From Huiozyma naganishii CBS 8797 (Eukaryota; Ascomycota; Saccharomycetes; Saccharomycetales; Saccharomycetaceae): a DNA stretch of 64,000 nucleotides. Below the pieces are notes generated by a model, which was not told where the DNA came from, did not search any database, and saw nothing but the letters and a program-made list of their open reading frames with translations. A program made the translations under genes and the position numbers. Below are positions 31,826-42,320 of the stretch, piece after piece (the first letter of the stretch is position 1; every line of letters starts with the position of its first letter). The DNA lies in NCBI RefSeq assembly GCF_000348985.1, contig NC_035928.1:186001-250000 (forward strand), read 5' to 3'.

Positions 31826-32284
31826 GCTGAAGTACTTTTCTCTTTTCTTGTTTCAGTTAGGCCAGAATCGAATACAGCAGAGAACTATTCCTTCCTTTCT
31901 CGCTTGTATACTTATTTTTATTTGTCTTTCCGACCCCTTCAAGATTCAACAGTTCGAGTAAACGAATACCCTTCTCTGTCCAGGCCTCGAACGAGATTTT
32001 CCAAAGGGAGAAAAAAACAAAAACAGTACACCAGTTTAGATTTTGGGTGAAAAGTCCGCGAGGCATCTCTCTACGGGTTATACCTGACGGTGGAAGAGAG
32101 AGTTGGTGGTATCTACTGAGATGAGGTATCGACCGGCATCGGCTCAGCCCCAATTGCTACAGAAGCTATACATTTGGTTAACATTAAACTTATCCATTAC
32201 TTTACACTAATGTGAAATAACACCTAGGGTTTATAAAATATGTAGAAGGAATAGAGAAAACGGTATCGGATTCTACCAGACATA
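31826..32284. other. DOT5 upstream region / TIR3 3' flank
   Basis: About 460 bp; no gene. Shared by the DOT5 promoter and the TIR3 3' end. Confidence 0.5.
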
Positions 32285-32989
32285 TTACAACAACAAAGCA
32301 GCGGCACCAGCGACGACAGCACCGACACCAGCGGAAAAGGCGTTGACGTTGGCGGCAGCAGCTCTAGAAGAAGAAGCTCTAGAAGAGGAAGAAGCAGCTG
32401 AAGACACTGAAGAAGCAGCGGAGGAGGCAGCAGAAGACACAGAAGAAGCAGCGGAGGAGGCAGCAGAAGAAGAAGAAGAAGCAGCGGATGAGGCAACAGA
32501 AGAAGAAGAAGCTCTAGAAGAAGATTCTTCAGAAGAGACGGAGGAAGCAGCGGAAGAAGCGGCAGAAGAAACTGCGGAGGCGGTGGCAGAGGCGGTGGCA
32601 GAGTCGGCACCAGTGGTGGCAGCGCCATTAACAGCTGGGTCGGCAGTTTCAGTGATACTGTGAGCAGCCATGTAAGAAGACATGATTGGGATCAATCTGC
32701 TGGAGTACCATGGGACTTGGTGCATGACGGTGGTAACTTGGTCAAAGTCGATGGCAGTGAATAGAGAGGTGTAAGACTCGTCAGTGTAGGTGGTCAATTG
32801 AGTGTAGACGTCCAAAACACCGTCTGGAAGGGTGAAGTCTGGGTTGTTTTCAGCCAACGATATGTATTGCATCAAGTTGGCCTTGACATCGACCAAAATG
32901 GCGTTAAATTCAGCGACTTCGTAATCGTTGATGGCAGCGGCCAAAGAGGCAACGGTGGCTAGAAGAGCAGAGATTTTAGCGATAGACAT
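32285..32989 (-). CDS. TIR3: TIR3-like seripauperin cell-wall mannoprotein
   Basis: 234 residues. Seen: signal peptide (1-19, MSIAKISALLATVASLAAA), the PAU/SRP1-TIP1 domain to about residue 110 (EVAEFNAILVDVKANLMQYI, then DGVLDVYTQLTTYTDESYTSLF), a Ser/Ala low-complexity stalk (about 125-210) and a C-terminal hydrophobic tail after an Asn-Ala site, the pattern of a GPI anchor signal. Family knowledge: Tir/Dan mannoproteins replace other wall proteins in anaerobic growth and are O-mannosylated. Assigned to TIR3 by its place between DOT5 and PDR11. Shorter than the 269 residues of S. cerevisiae Tir3, the difference lying in the repeat-prone stalk. Confidence 0.88.
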   Translation of the reverse strand: MSIAKISALLATVASLAAAINDYEVAEFNAILVDVKANLMQYISLAENNPDFTLPDGVLDVYTQLTTYTDESYTSLFTAIDFDQVTTVMHQVPWYSSRLIPIMSSYMAAHSITETADPAVNGAATTGADSATASATASAVSSAASSAASSVSSEESSSRASSSSVASSAASSSSSAASSAASSVSSAASSAASSVSSAASSSSRASSSRAAAANVNAFSAGVGAVVAGAAALLL

Positions 32990-34524
32990 GTTTGACTTTT
33001 TTTCCTGGTTGAGGTTGGATGGTATTTGACACTAAACTAGAAGAAGTACCTTTCGAATGAACTAAGAAAGAATATATTTTATACGGGGGAGATGGAAGGT
33101 CAGCAAATGCGGCCTTTGAGGAAGAAAAAGTTGCGGTTCTTATACACTTCTCCCTTTCGTTCCTTCTCTCTCGTGTCCCGGACCCCCCCACTATTACACA
33201 ACGTAACTGCAACTCGTACTGTGAGAAAATGCGTTTTTATGTAATAGGAAAAAAACAATACGAGCTCAATAGTTTATTACCCACTTTGGCAACGAATATA
33301 CCATTAAACGCGAGAGAAGAAAGAGGAAGCGAGAGGTCAACGAAAATGCCGTTTCAGCAACACCCAAAAATGATGCCTGGTATCGCGAAATGTTAACGTG
33401 CTGGTTACACTTGCTTAGGCTTACGTAGAGCTTTCTCCCTACACTCCCAGGGCACTGTTTAGTTGTTCGCCAAACGACAGCACCTTCAAACGAATAACGC
33501 CATAGATCTGATCGGGACGGCTTCGTGGTTCGCGATTATACTGCATTTGTTCATTTTTTTTGTTCATTTTTGGTTCGCAACGAGCGATGAGCCTCAGAGG
33601 GGTCGAGGCCGCGGCGCTCCACGAGACTGCAATTCTAAGATATTTTTAGGTTTGGACTAACGGTGATAAATAAGCAGACCAGTTACTGAGGCAAGAGTTA
33701 GGCATCTTTGTTATTAGCAGCAATATTTATCAGTAAATCTTGATCCTCACAGCGTTCTGTGTGACAGCGGCAATTATTCCAGATACCAAAAATCGCCTAC
33801 TTTTATCAACGGAAATAGCGGAATATATATATATCTTGCAAGTAACTCTTCAATACACTACAATCAGTAAGACCTAACAGCCATTTTGAGTTCGAATTGC
33901 GCTTTCTCATCGCTCACTCTTGTATATGATAAAAAACGAGCAAGACTGGATGCCGGTTCGTATCCTCATCTACGATAGCACTTGGCGGGAAAAACGAAAT
34001 AGGAACGAGAGGTTATCGTTCAAATAAAGCTCTAGGCTAACCTGCTCATTGAACAGCCTCGTCATCTTTTAAGAGACTGCGCTACGTCCGCAATGTAGCC
34101 GTGTGTGGAGTAACAAACCATATGTAAAAAAGGAATATATAAAGCCTGGCACTTTTTTTATTCTAGTGTTACATTTAACACTGTTAAGGCGACGTCTAAT
34201 CCTAGTTCTGCTTTTAGTTTGCTATCCTCCCATTGTCCCAAGAAACGCATGTAGCCTGACTGCCCAAATGTCTACAAAATAAGGTTCCCGCGCTTAAAGA
34301 AAGATGTTCAGGCAACCCGAGAGTGATAAGAGTGCAACATGCTATGTAGCCTCCAACAGTCCAATACCTTATCATATTGCCTTTTGGTAGAGCTCCCTCT
34401 GTCTGGTATCCGTGTGTGTAGGTGCTGCCTGGAAACGTGACTAAAATATACAGAAAGCTTGCTAATCCATTGTGCTCCCTCGGTTTGAGACCAGTTTGTC
34501 ACCACGCAACGCAACGTACCCTTC

Positions 34525-34531
34525 TCGTTTA
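34525..34531 (+). promoter_or_regulatory. AR1-like site upstream of PDR11
   Basis: TCGTTTA (followed by A), matching the anaerobic element core TCGTTYAG except at the last base. The same 7-mer occurs on the minus strand at 34769-34775 and 34865-34871. Confidence 0.45.
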
Positions 34532-34631
34532 ATCCGAGTTCTAAATATGGAAGTGCTTCTTAGTTAACGAAAGAGTTGCGGACATTATTGCTATAGTTCA
34601 TTTTCTCACATGTGGTTGCCTTCACCTACGT

Positions 34632-34638
34632 TCGTATA
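34632..34638 (+). promoter_or_regulatory. Sterol regulatory element (Upc2/Ecm22) upstream of PDR11
   Basis: TCGTATA, the exact SRE core, about 790 bp upstream of PDR11. PDR11 is a known Upc2 target in S. cerevisiae. Confidence 0.55.
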
Positions 34639-35425
34639 AGAAAAAGGTCTTACCGAAAGTGGAAACTTCAAAATGTGACTGCATTTCGTGTTTAGTTAAT
34701 TCCTCAAGGGGTTTGAAGCACTCTGTTGTGCGAGGGTTTCTAGTCAGGCACGGTTTTTGGATCTGTCTTAAACGAGTGTACTAATGAGGTAACTTCCAGT
34801 GGCAACTATTTAGACTTTATTTGTTTTTGTTTTGAACAGTTTTATGTTACCTAACTTCGTAGTTTAAACGAGAAAAAAAGGAGAGTAAGATATTTTCCTC
34901 TCCGGTGGAATATAACCCAATCAGTTTGTTTCCCACCAGGGAATGCTGCAATATCATCCAATATCCTTGCCTGTCGAGATGTTCCCATTTTATTTTTCTC
35001 GTTGAAAAATTTGACCGCTTTGTTTTCGTGGGTGCCTTTACACCCACTGAAGATTCGAAGAGTTCCGCGCTGTCGTTGTTGCCCTACGGCAGTTCTCTGT
35101 TAAAAAAAATTTCTGTCTCTTTTTTCGCTTGTTTTCGTCTTCGTCGTTCTTAACTTCACTTATCTTCCCTCTTTGTATGTCTCTACTACCGAAACTCTTT
35201 GTTTTCAAAACATTGCTTGGTAGTACAACCTATAAATATAGAAGGCACGCGTGCTTCGCCTTGGCCCTTTGGTACTGGAAAAAAATTCCATCCAGCCTAC
35301 GCCCTGTACAGACTACACCTGTACGTAATTAGGTGACAGTCGGGAAAGATATCATACTCGTTATTATCCAATAATACATTTATTTTATTTCTTTTCCCGC
35401 AACTGCGCACTGAATTCTTTTTGCC

Positions 35426-38400
35426 ATGTCTATGTCAAATTATTTCACACCTGTTGCCGATGCATCGGTAACGTTTAATGGTGCGAATATCAACATTATA
35501 CATACTCCTGGTGACGAAGAGAAGGTGGACAGGGTATCAAACGTGAATCTTGACACTACGGGCAATACTGAAATCAAAGCTAACACATTAAATGACGTTA
35601 CTTTGAAAGCAGACGAAGGTGAGGTTATTTTGGTTCTCGGTAACCCTACATCAGCGTTCTTTAAGACCCTTTTCCAGGGCAAGAAAAATCTAAACTATAC
35701 TCCCGAAAACGCCATCCTTTTCAAGAATAACGAATTCAAATCTTTCTCATCGAAATGTCCACAACAGATTATTTATAACAATGAGAAGGACGTTCATTTC
35801 CCGTATTTGACTGTGAGACAAACCATTGATTTTGCCTTGTCCTGTAAGTTTGACATCCCAAAGGAGGAAAGAGACAATTTGAGAAATGAAATTTTGCAAG
35901 AGTTTGGCCTGTCACATGTTCTGGATACATTTGTTGGTAACGACTTCGTTCGTGGTATTTCAGGTGGTGAACGTAAGCGTATCTCAATTATCGAGACTTT
36001 CATCGCTAATGGATCTGTTTACTTGTGGGATAACTCGACGAAGGGTTTAGATTCTGCTACAGCACTAGATTTTTTGAGTATCTTGCAAAGGATGGCACGA
36101 GCTACTCGTTCTGTGAACTTTGTCAAAATATCTCAAGCTTCTGACAAACTTGTAGACAAGTTTGACAAAATTCTGATGTTTAGCGATTCATATCAAGTGT
36201 TTTACGGAACTATTGATGAGTGTCTCAAATTCTTTCATGATGATCTGGGCATCGAAAAAAACCGTAATGATTGTATTATCGAATATTTGACCTCCATTTT
36301 AAACTTTCAGTTTGCCACAACAAATATGAACCCTCAATTGATCCCCACTTCGGAGTCTGACCTGTACAGTCTATGGACAGGCTCTTCATTCTACAAAAAG
36401 TGTAAGCAAGAGGCATCGAATCACCCTCCAGTTCGAAGCTCGGTCAATCCTGATGACATCACCCCAAAGTTTTCGGTCCCTCTAAAGGTTCAAATGCAAA
36501 CTACCACCCGGAGAGGTTTTGAAAGAATCATCGGTGACCGTAGTTATTTGATTTCGCAATTTATCTCCGTGGTCATTCAAAGTCTGGTTATCGGCTCTCT
36601 GTTCTATGACCTACCCAAAACGACAATTGGTTCTTTCTCGAGAGGTTCGCTGAGTTTTTTCTCGCTTCTATTCTTCACCTTCCTTTCGTTGTCCGATATG
36701 CCTGCTGCTTTCCAAAGACAGGAGGTGGTTACCAAACACGTGCAACTGCATTTTTACTACGGCTGGGTTGAAACTATGGCTGCCACATGCTTCGATTACT
36801 GTTTCAAGTTTTTGCTAGTTGTTGTGTTTACAATCATCCTGTATTTCTTGGCCCATATGCAATACAACGCTGCTAGATTCTTCATCTTCCTGCTTTTCCT
36901 TTCGATTTACAATTTCAGTATGGTTTCTTTGTTTTCTCTAACCGCGTTAGTGAGCCCAACACTGTCAGTAGCTAACATGTTAGCCGGTATTCTGTTACTT
37001 GCGATTGCAATGTATGCCTCTTATGTTATTCACATGGAAGATATGCACCCATGGTTTATTTGGATTGCCTATCTAAACCCAGCTATGTTTTCAATGGAGG
37101 CTATTTTAGCAAACGAAATGTTCGACATCAATTTAGATTGTACAGAGTCCATTATTCCTCGGGGCCCTGCCTATAACAATGTCAGCTTCGCTCACAAAGC
37201 ATGCGCATGGCAGGGTGCTACGTTAGGTAATAACTACGTCAGAGGTCAGGATTATCTGAAAAGTGGGTTGAAGTACACTTACCACCATGTTTGGAGGAAC
37301 TTCGGTATTCTAATTGGTTTCTTGTGTTTTTACCTGTTCCTTTCCCTCTTCATTGCTGAATTCATTACCCCACTGTACACGAGAGATAACCTGTTGAGGT
37401 GGAGCGCTTACCTTTCGGAGCGCAATCCGTTCTCAAGTAATGATAAGAAAAAGGTAAAGACAGCTCCAAATGATTTTGTACGCCCAACCATATCTTCTTC
37501 AGCTTCCACTTCATCGGACTCAATTTCAGATAGCATTACAAAGGGGAAAGGCAAGGGGGATGATACCATGGAACGTGTTCGCTCCAAGGATGGGGATGAT
37601 ACCATGGAACGTGTTCGCTCCAAGGATGGGAAGGTCATAGTCAATCAAAAACACGTTATTTCCTGGAAAAACATTAACTACACAGTGGGAGGAAATAAGC
37701 AGCTGATTAATGATGCTACCGGATTCATTAGCTCAGGGCTAACAGCGTTGATGGGTGAGTCTGGTGCTGGTAAAACCACTTTGTTGAATGTTTTATCTCA
37801 ACGGACCGAGACTGGTGTTGTTACAGGTGAATTACTGATTGATGGGAAGCCGCTGACCGATATTTCAGCCTTTAGAAGAAGTATTGGTTTTGTTCAGCAA
37901 CAAGATGTCCATTTGGATCTATTGACTGTTGCTGAGTCGTTGGAAATATCTTGTGTGCTGAGGGGGGATGGTGATATGGACTACCTACTATCCATTGCCA
38001 AATTGTTGAAGTTACCAAGTGACAAACTTGTTGCGGACTTAACTCCTACCGACAGAAAGCTTTTATCTATCGGCGTCGAACTAGTTACCAAACCATCTCT
38101 GTTGCTGTTTTTGGATGAGCCCACTTCTGGTTTAGATGCCGAGGCTGCAGTTACCATTGTTCAATTTTTGAAGAAATTGTCCGAGCAAGGACAAGCCATT
38201 CTGTGCACTATCCATCAACCGAGCAAAAGTGTTATCAGCTATTTTGATAACATTTACTTGTTGAAAAGAGGCGGTGAATGTGTTTATTTCGGTGGTATTA
38301 CGAATGCCTGTGACTACTTCCTTAACCATGATTCCTCTCTTCATTATGACAGGGAGCTAGATAACCCTGCTGATTTTGTTATTGAGGTTGTTGGTGGCAA

Positions 38401-39631
38401 TAAGAAAAAGGACAAGAGCGGCGAAATCATTGAAAAGCCGAAATTCAACTGGACTGCTGCGTGGAATAACTCACCTGAGAAGTTTAACACTACAAAGGAA
38501 ATGGCAGAAATGGAAAGTGAAGCTCGTAATTCTGGTGTTAACTTTACTACGTCGGCATGGAGCCAAAGATCGTATTACGACCAATTGAGACTGGTAATAA
38601 AAAGACAATACTTATGCACACGTAGAGATAAAGTATACCTTATCTCCAAGTTCTGTTTAAATGCTGGTGCTGGGTTATTTATTGGGTTTTCTTTCTGGAA
38701 GACAAAGGAGAACATCAGTGGTTTGCAAAATGCCATTTTCCTGTCCTTCATGAATTTGTGTCTATCGTCTCCGTTGATTAATCAAGTACAAGACAAAGCC
38801 CTTCAATCCAAAGATGTCTATTTGGCAAGAGAGGCGAGATCTAACACGTATCATTGGTCAGTTCTTTTGCTGGCACAAACTATAATCGAGTTGCCATTGG
38901 CTATTTCCAGTTCAACTTTGTTTTTCTTATGTTGCTATTTCTGCTGTGGCTTTGATAACTCTCCTCACATTGCTGGTGTATTCTACCTGAATTATATCCT
39001 GTTCAGTGTTTATTATTTGACTTTCGGTTTATGGTTGCTATACGCTGCTCCGGATTTGCAAACAGCTGCTGTATTAGTTGCTTTCCTATACAGTTTTACT
39101 GCCTCCTTCTGTGGTGTTATGCAGCCATACAGTTTATTCCCAAGGTTCTGGACATTCATGTACAGAGTCTCGCCTTACACCTATTTTATCGAAACGTTTG
39201 TCAGCTTATTGTTACATGACCGTCCAGTCAAGTGTCGTACAAGCGAGATGGTTCCTGGCCAACCACTTCCGGGCCAGAACTGTATCCAGTTTATGAAACC
39301 ATTTATTGATGAATTTGGTGGTTGGTTACAAATTGAAACTAGTCGTAGTGTTTGTGCGTACTGCACGTATTCGAAAGGTGACGACTTCTTGGCTCAAGAA
39401 AATATGAGTTATCATCACCGGTGGAGAAACTTTGGTATTGAGATTGCATTTTGTGTCTTTAATTTCTGTGCAATGTTTATTGGGTTTTACTTGACATACG
39501 TCAAGAACGTCTGGCCAACTGTTGGTGCTTTCATTTCCAAGGTACTTCCTATTAACCGTGCACTAAAAAAATCGCCTTCTGCAAAAAAGGACTCCACAAA
39601 AGACGATGAGTTGTCCATTGACAAGGTATAA
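35426..39631 (+). CDS. PDR11: PDR11, ABC transporter for sterol uptake
   Basis: 1401 residues, full-size PDR (ABCG) type with the order NBD1-TMD1-NBD2-TMD2. Seen: NBD1 has a non-canonical Walker A (VLGNPTSAFFKT near residue 70) but an intact signature SGGERKRIS near 178; NBD2 has Walker A GESGAGKT near 775 and Walker B LLLFLDEPTSGLD, but its signature is degenerate (TPTDRKLLSIG). Two sets of about six hydrophobic helices follow the NBDs. Such split motifs are usual in fungal PDR pumps. Family knowledge: Pdr11 and Aus1 import sterol at the plasma membrane under anaerobiosis. The linker before NBD2 carries a perfect 12-residue tandem duplication (about 711-735). Position next to TIR3 supports PDR11 over AUS1. 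Confidence 0.92.
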   Translation: MSMSNYFTPVADASVTFNGANINIIHTPGDEEKVDRVSNVNLDTTGNTEIKANTLNDVTLKADEGEVILVLGNPTSAFFKTLFQGKKNLNYTPENAILFKNNEFKSFSSKCPQQIIYNNEKDVHFPYLTVRQTIDFALSCKFDIPKEERDNLRNEILQEFGLSHVLDTFVGNDFVRGISGGERKRISIIETFIANGSVYLWDNSTKGLDSATALDFLSILQRMARATRSVNFVKISQASDKLVDKFDKILMFSDSYQVFYGTIDECLKFFHDDLGIEKNRNDCIIEYLTSILNFQFATTNMNPQLIPTSESDLYSLWTGSSFYKKCKQEASNHPPVRSSVNPDDITPKFSVPLKVQMQTTTRRGFERIIGDRSYLISQFISVVIQSLVIGSLFYDLPKTTIGSFSRGSLSFFSLLFFTFLSLSDMPAAFQRQEVVTKHVQLHFYYGWVETMAATCFDYCFKFLLVVVFTIILYFLAHMQYNAARFFIFLLFLSIYNFSMVSLFSLTALVSPTLSVANMLAGILLLAIAMYASYVIHMEDMHPWFIWIAYLNPAMFSMEAILANEMFDINLDCTESIIPRGPAYNNVSFAHKACAWQGATLGNNYVRGQDYLKSGLKYTYHHVWRNFGILIGFLCFYLFLSLFIAEFITPLYTRDNLLRWSAYLSERNPFSSNDKKKVKTAPNDFVRPTISSSASTSSDSISDSITKGKGKGDDTMERVRSKDGDDTMERVRSKDGKVIVNQKHVISWKNINYTVGGNKQLINDATGFISSGLTALMGESGAGKTTLLNVLSQRTETGVVTGELLIDGKPLTDISAFRRSIGFVQQQDVHLDLLTVAESLEISCVLRGDGDMDYLLSIAKLLKLPSDKLVADLTPTDRKLLSIGVELVTKPSLLLFLDEPTSGLDAEAAVTIVQFLKKLSEQGQAILCTIHQPSKSVISYFDNIYLLKRGGECVYFGGITNACDYFLNHDSSLHYDRELDNPADFVIEVVGGNKKKDKSGEIIEKPKFNWTAAWNNSPEKFNTTKEMAEMESEARNSGVNFTTSAWSQRSYYDQLRLVIKRQYLCTRRDKVYLISKFCLNAGAGLFIGFSFWKTKENISGLQNAIFLSFMNLCLSSPLINQVQDKALQSKDVYLAREARSNTYHWSVLLLAQTIIELPLAISSSTLFFLCCYFCCGFDNSPHIAGVFYLNYILFSVYYLTFGLWLLYAAPDLQTAAVLVAFLYSFTASFCGVMQPYSLFPRFWTFMYRVSPYTYFIETFVSLLLHDRPVKCRTSEMVPGQPLPGQNCIQFMKPFIDEFGGWLQIETSRSVCAYCTYSKGDDFLAQENMSYHHRWRNFGIEIAFCVFNFCAMFIGFYLTYVKNVWPTVGAFISKVLPINRALKKSPSAKKDSTKDDELSIDKV

Positions 39632-40032
39632 AATGACTAGGTGTCTGATTATCTACTTACTTCTTACAATCCTCAACATTATTAAAAAAAAAGGACAGGG
39701 AACAACCGATATTCCAAATTTTCAAACCAAACGTTCTTTATACACACATTGCGTGTTTTGTATAGTACTTTTAATAACAATAATAAATTAATATAATAAA
39801 CATTTGTGACGAACGACTCAGACTACAAAATGTGATGTAACTATTCACCAAAACTAGTGTATTAGTCTGCAAAAGCTGAAGTAGGTTCTGATTGATATTT
39901 ATGTTTTATGCCGTAAATATACTATGCAAGTTATATCACGGTGCTGTATTTCATGAGGTACTGGATGATAACTTCATTCCCATAGGGAGAACCATGATCT
40001 ATTCTCACAGACTCTTTCAATATGGGTAAGCT
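39632..40032. other. Intergenic region downstream of PDR11
   Basis: About 400 bp, A+T-rich, with A runs soon after the stop codon. No gene recognised before the dispersed repeat begins. Confidence 0.5.
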
Positions 40033-42320
40033 GCCATCGAAAGGTTCCCTTTCCAGAAGAGCCACCACTGGACAAATCGCCCCAAGAACTATGTACACTG
40101 CAAGAGCCCTGCCAGGTATCCTGGTAGGACTTTGAAGACTACGAGGGGGCCGGCTAGAATATTGAAACATTAATATAGAAACTATTAGCATATTGATAAA
40201 GCAACGTTGGTACAGGTGACGCACCAGGTTTGGGAAGTGCGGGAAGGGCAGTGGCACACTGATAATCGGGGAGGACGCGGTTTAGTGGATGTCGAACGCG
40301 TCCAATACCTCGCCAATCTTCATGTTGACTCTTACTCCTAGGCTGGGTTTATCAGCCTCCATGCAGCGGAGCCAGGCGATCTTCTCCTGGACTCTCACGG
40401 GAATGCCGTGGTGCAAGTCCATTCCATGTAATCGCCGGTACACCTCCTTTTTCTCGGAGACCAGCCGCGAGAAGAGCTCGACCTCGCTGGCGTACCTGCT
40501 GTCCATCATGTCGAGGGAGTCCAGCACACGATGCAGTTTCACCATCAGCCTGTCCTTGTAGAGCAGGTACTCCCCTTTCGCCTTTCTTCTAGACGTTGCA
40601 TCGGGGGCCTGCTCCATGGTGAGTCTTAATTGGCGTCCGGTCTCGAGACACCGGCTGATGTTGTTCATCGTGGTGAGGTTGTGTTCTTGATACTTTCCTA
40701 GGAGGGCCAGCTTGTCTTGCAGCAGGCCTGTCAGATTGCCGACTTCGGTTCTGATGCTATCGCAGATATGACCGCGGTAGTCGTTGCCGTCTATATTCGC
40801 TGCAATCAGAGAGTCTAGCCACAGTGAGCCGTGCAGGCTGTGTTTGTACTTGCGCCACGTCTCTTCTTCGAGCTTCAAAAGACGTGTGAACATCAGCTTT
40901 GCGGCACTATATCCATCCGCATCACCGCATCCCGGGGCGTCGACAGGACGAGTAGGGAGCGCGGGCTCCTCAGGGTCCGGGCTGTGTTCGAACAGCTTCC
41001 GGTACAGTGCTGTTGTCCTTGTCTTCACTGTGTCCTTCATGCCTTTGATCTTCCGCAGCCGGAATTCCAGTGAGGCCCGTTTGATTTCCTTGATGGTTGC
41101 TTGCGCCCTGGTGTACTCTGCGCGCGAAGCGTCCCTGAACCTTCTCCAGCGGCGAAGGTCGTGTGTGTCTATGGTTCTGAACCTTGGAGTGATGTCCGGG
41201 TCGTGGTCGCCGTAGTTGTTCAAGGCATAGTCGTAGCCGTTCCTGTTGTCTTTGGAGACCCTGTCAATCCAGCCGATCCTGCCGTTTCTGCCTTTTCTAC
41301 GGGCACCGTCGTCAAGACCCTCCTCGCACATCTCATCGTTTCCTATAGCTACTCCAAGGTCTGTACTGTTGGGGGCAGTGCGGACGTTGTTTTGCGGAGG
41401 TACTAACCCTTGGGGGTGGGTGTTCGCAACGGAATTGGGAGAGATGATGGAGAGGGGTCTGCCACTAGGAACCGAGTGTACAGTGGTTTCTGTGGGGCGT
41501 GGTGCCGGTTTCTGGGCTTCTATCGGATGAGAAATGGCTTTTGCTTGGCGGGCTCTTGCGACAACGCGCTGGAACCTCAATTTAGAGTGCTCGCTTGTGG
41601 ATGGGACCTGTGGTGGAACCTGTGATGGGGCCTGTGATTCCCTTGGATCTAGGGATGGCGGTGGCTGGTTCTCGGTTGGGGTGGCACGGGACTGGGCGCC
41701 CCTGTTGGCGAAGGGAGCGTTGAACAGCGCCGTAACGGCGCTTGGGATCTCCGAGCTGAACATGCAGCCCTCTTTGGGCTGAGGGTACTCTGCCTCCTCA
41801 ACAGCCTTCTTGATTGCCGCGCTGCATTGTCTGTCCTGCTCCTGGACCATGGCGTACCTGATTTCCTCTTGCTCATGGATGTAGGAGACCAAAGCTTCGT
41901 CGCAGGCGATCAGCCCCGCGTCTACTTTCTCGATAAGGTCGCACACACAGTAGGGGGTCCGGCCCATGCATGTGGTGCAGCCCTTTGGGCGGACATAGTG
42001 TTCGATTTCCAGTTCGTAGGTTTCCACTTCTTCCCTGGTGAAGAGATTCACAAAGCGTGCTTTCACGGTTCTTTTGGCCTTGGTGGCTTTCTCGATGAAG
42101 GTAACAAAATTCATTAGATGCTTAAGGTGTCGTAGTGATTTTTCTGGCTGCACGAGTGGGGATCTAGGGCGGGAGAGAGAGAAATAGGTAAAGATTAAGG
42201 TAATTGAAGGCTAGATAGGTTTTGTGATCTGATTCAAAATCTTGTTATTTTCCGGAAGAAACTATAAGTTTGTGACACAAAGTCAATTATTCCTATTTGG
42301 GACAAATGAGCAAAAAAGAA
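40033..42320 (-). repeat. 2.28-kb dispersed repeat, copy A
   Basis: From GCCATCGAAAGG to GAGCAAAAAAGAA this segment matches 52491-54768 almost base for base; unrelated sequence lies outside on both sides. It carries one long gene plus about 250 bp of 3' and 200 bp of 5' flank. The small length difference between the copies comes from a few indels in the flanks (for example just upstream of the gene near 42165). No terminal inverted or direct repeats are evident. AAGCTGCC occurs at both margins (40028-40035 and 42330-42337), but not around copy B. Confidence 0.9.
40282..42114 (-). CDS. Unrecognised 610-residue Cys-cluster protein, copy A
   Basis: Starts at ATG 42112-42114; the frame is open upstream only through non-ATG codons, and copy B lacks that extension. 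Seen: residues 1-60 basic, then C46-X2-C49-X6-C56-X-C58 (CTTCMGRTPYCVC), a possible small metal site; a helical stretch 60-110; a Pro/Ser/Gln-rich disordered part (about 140-260); then a long charged, mainly helical region (about 310-600) rich in Arg, Glu and Leu. There is no membrane segment, signal peptide, RT, integrase or transposase motif. Differs from copy B at three residues that I can see (E38K, one T to A near residue 143, and one H to R near residue 577). I recognise no family and infer no function. Its base composition is more G+C-rich than neighbouring PDR11. Confidence 0.8.
   Translation of the reverse strand: MNFVTFIEKATKAKRTVKARFVNLFTREEVETYELEIEHYVRPKGCTTCMGRTPYCVCDLIEKVDAGLIACDEALVSYIHEQEEIRYAMVQEQDRQCSAAIKKAVEEAEYPQPKEGCMFSSEIPSAVTALFNAPFANRGAQSRATPTENQPPPSLDPRESQAPSQVPPQVPSTSEHSKLRFQRVVARARQAKAISHPIEAQKPAPRPTETTVHSVPSGRPLSIISPNSVANTHPQGLVPPQNNVRTAPNSTDLGVAIGNDEMCEEGLDDGARRKGRNGRIGWIDRVSKDNRNGYDYALNNYGDHDPDITPRFRTIDTHDLRRWRRFRDASRAEYTRAQATIKEIKRASLEFRLRKIKGMKDTVKTRTTALYRKLFEHSPDPEEPALPTRPVDAPGCGDADGYSAAKLMFTRLLKLEEETWRKYKHSLHGSLWLDSLIAANIDGNDYRGHICDSIRTEVGNLTGLLQDKLALLGKYQEHNLTTMNNISRCLETGRQLRLTMEQAPDATSRRKAKGEYLLYKDRLMVKLHRVLDSLDMMDSRYASEVELFSRLVSEKKEVYRRLHGMDLHHGIPVRVQEKIAWLRCMEADKPSLGVRVNMKIGEVLDAFDIH

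Larger units (their letters stand above)
32990..35425. promoter_or_regulatory. Divergent promoter region of TIR3 and PDR11
   Basis: A 2.4-kb gene-free span between two genes that are induced by low oxygen or sterol limitation in S. cerevisiae. TATA-like TATAAAATATATTC lies on the minus strand at about 33070-33083, about 80-95 bp before TIR3. Individual Upc2/AR1-like sites are listed separately. The minus strand of 33250-33263 reads TCGTATTGTTTTTT, close to both the Upc2 core and the Rox1 ATTGTT core. Confidence 0.55.

Noticed and set aside
32343..32663. Glu/Ala-rich plus-strand frame opposite TIR3
   Set aside because: It is the antisense of the Ser/Ala repeat stalk of TIR3; low-complexity codons make long antisense frames.
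39931..40257. 108-codon minus-strand frame downstream of the 610-residue gene (92 codons in copy B)
   Set aside because: It starts in the repeat and ends in different flanks in the two copies, so its C-terminus is not conserved; no independent support.
40784..41215. Long plus-strand frames opposite the 610-residue gene (also 53232-53663)
   Set aside because: Present in both copies only because the DNA is identical; no start context or family signature, and the minus-strand frame is far longer.
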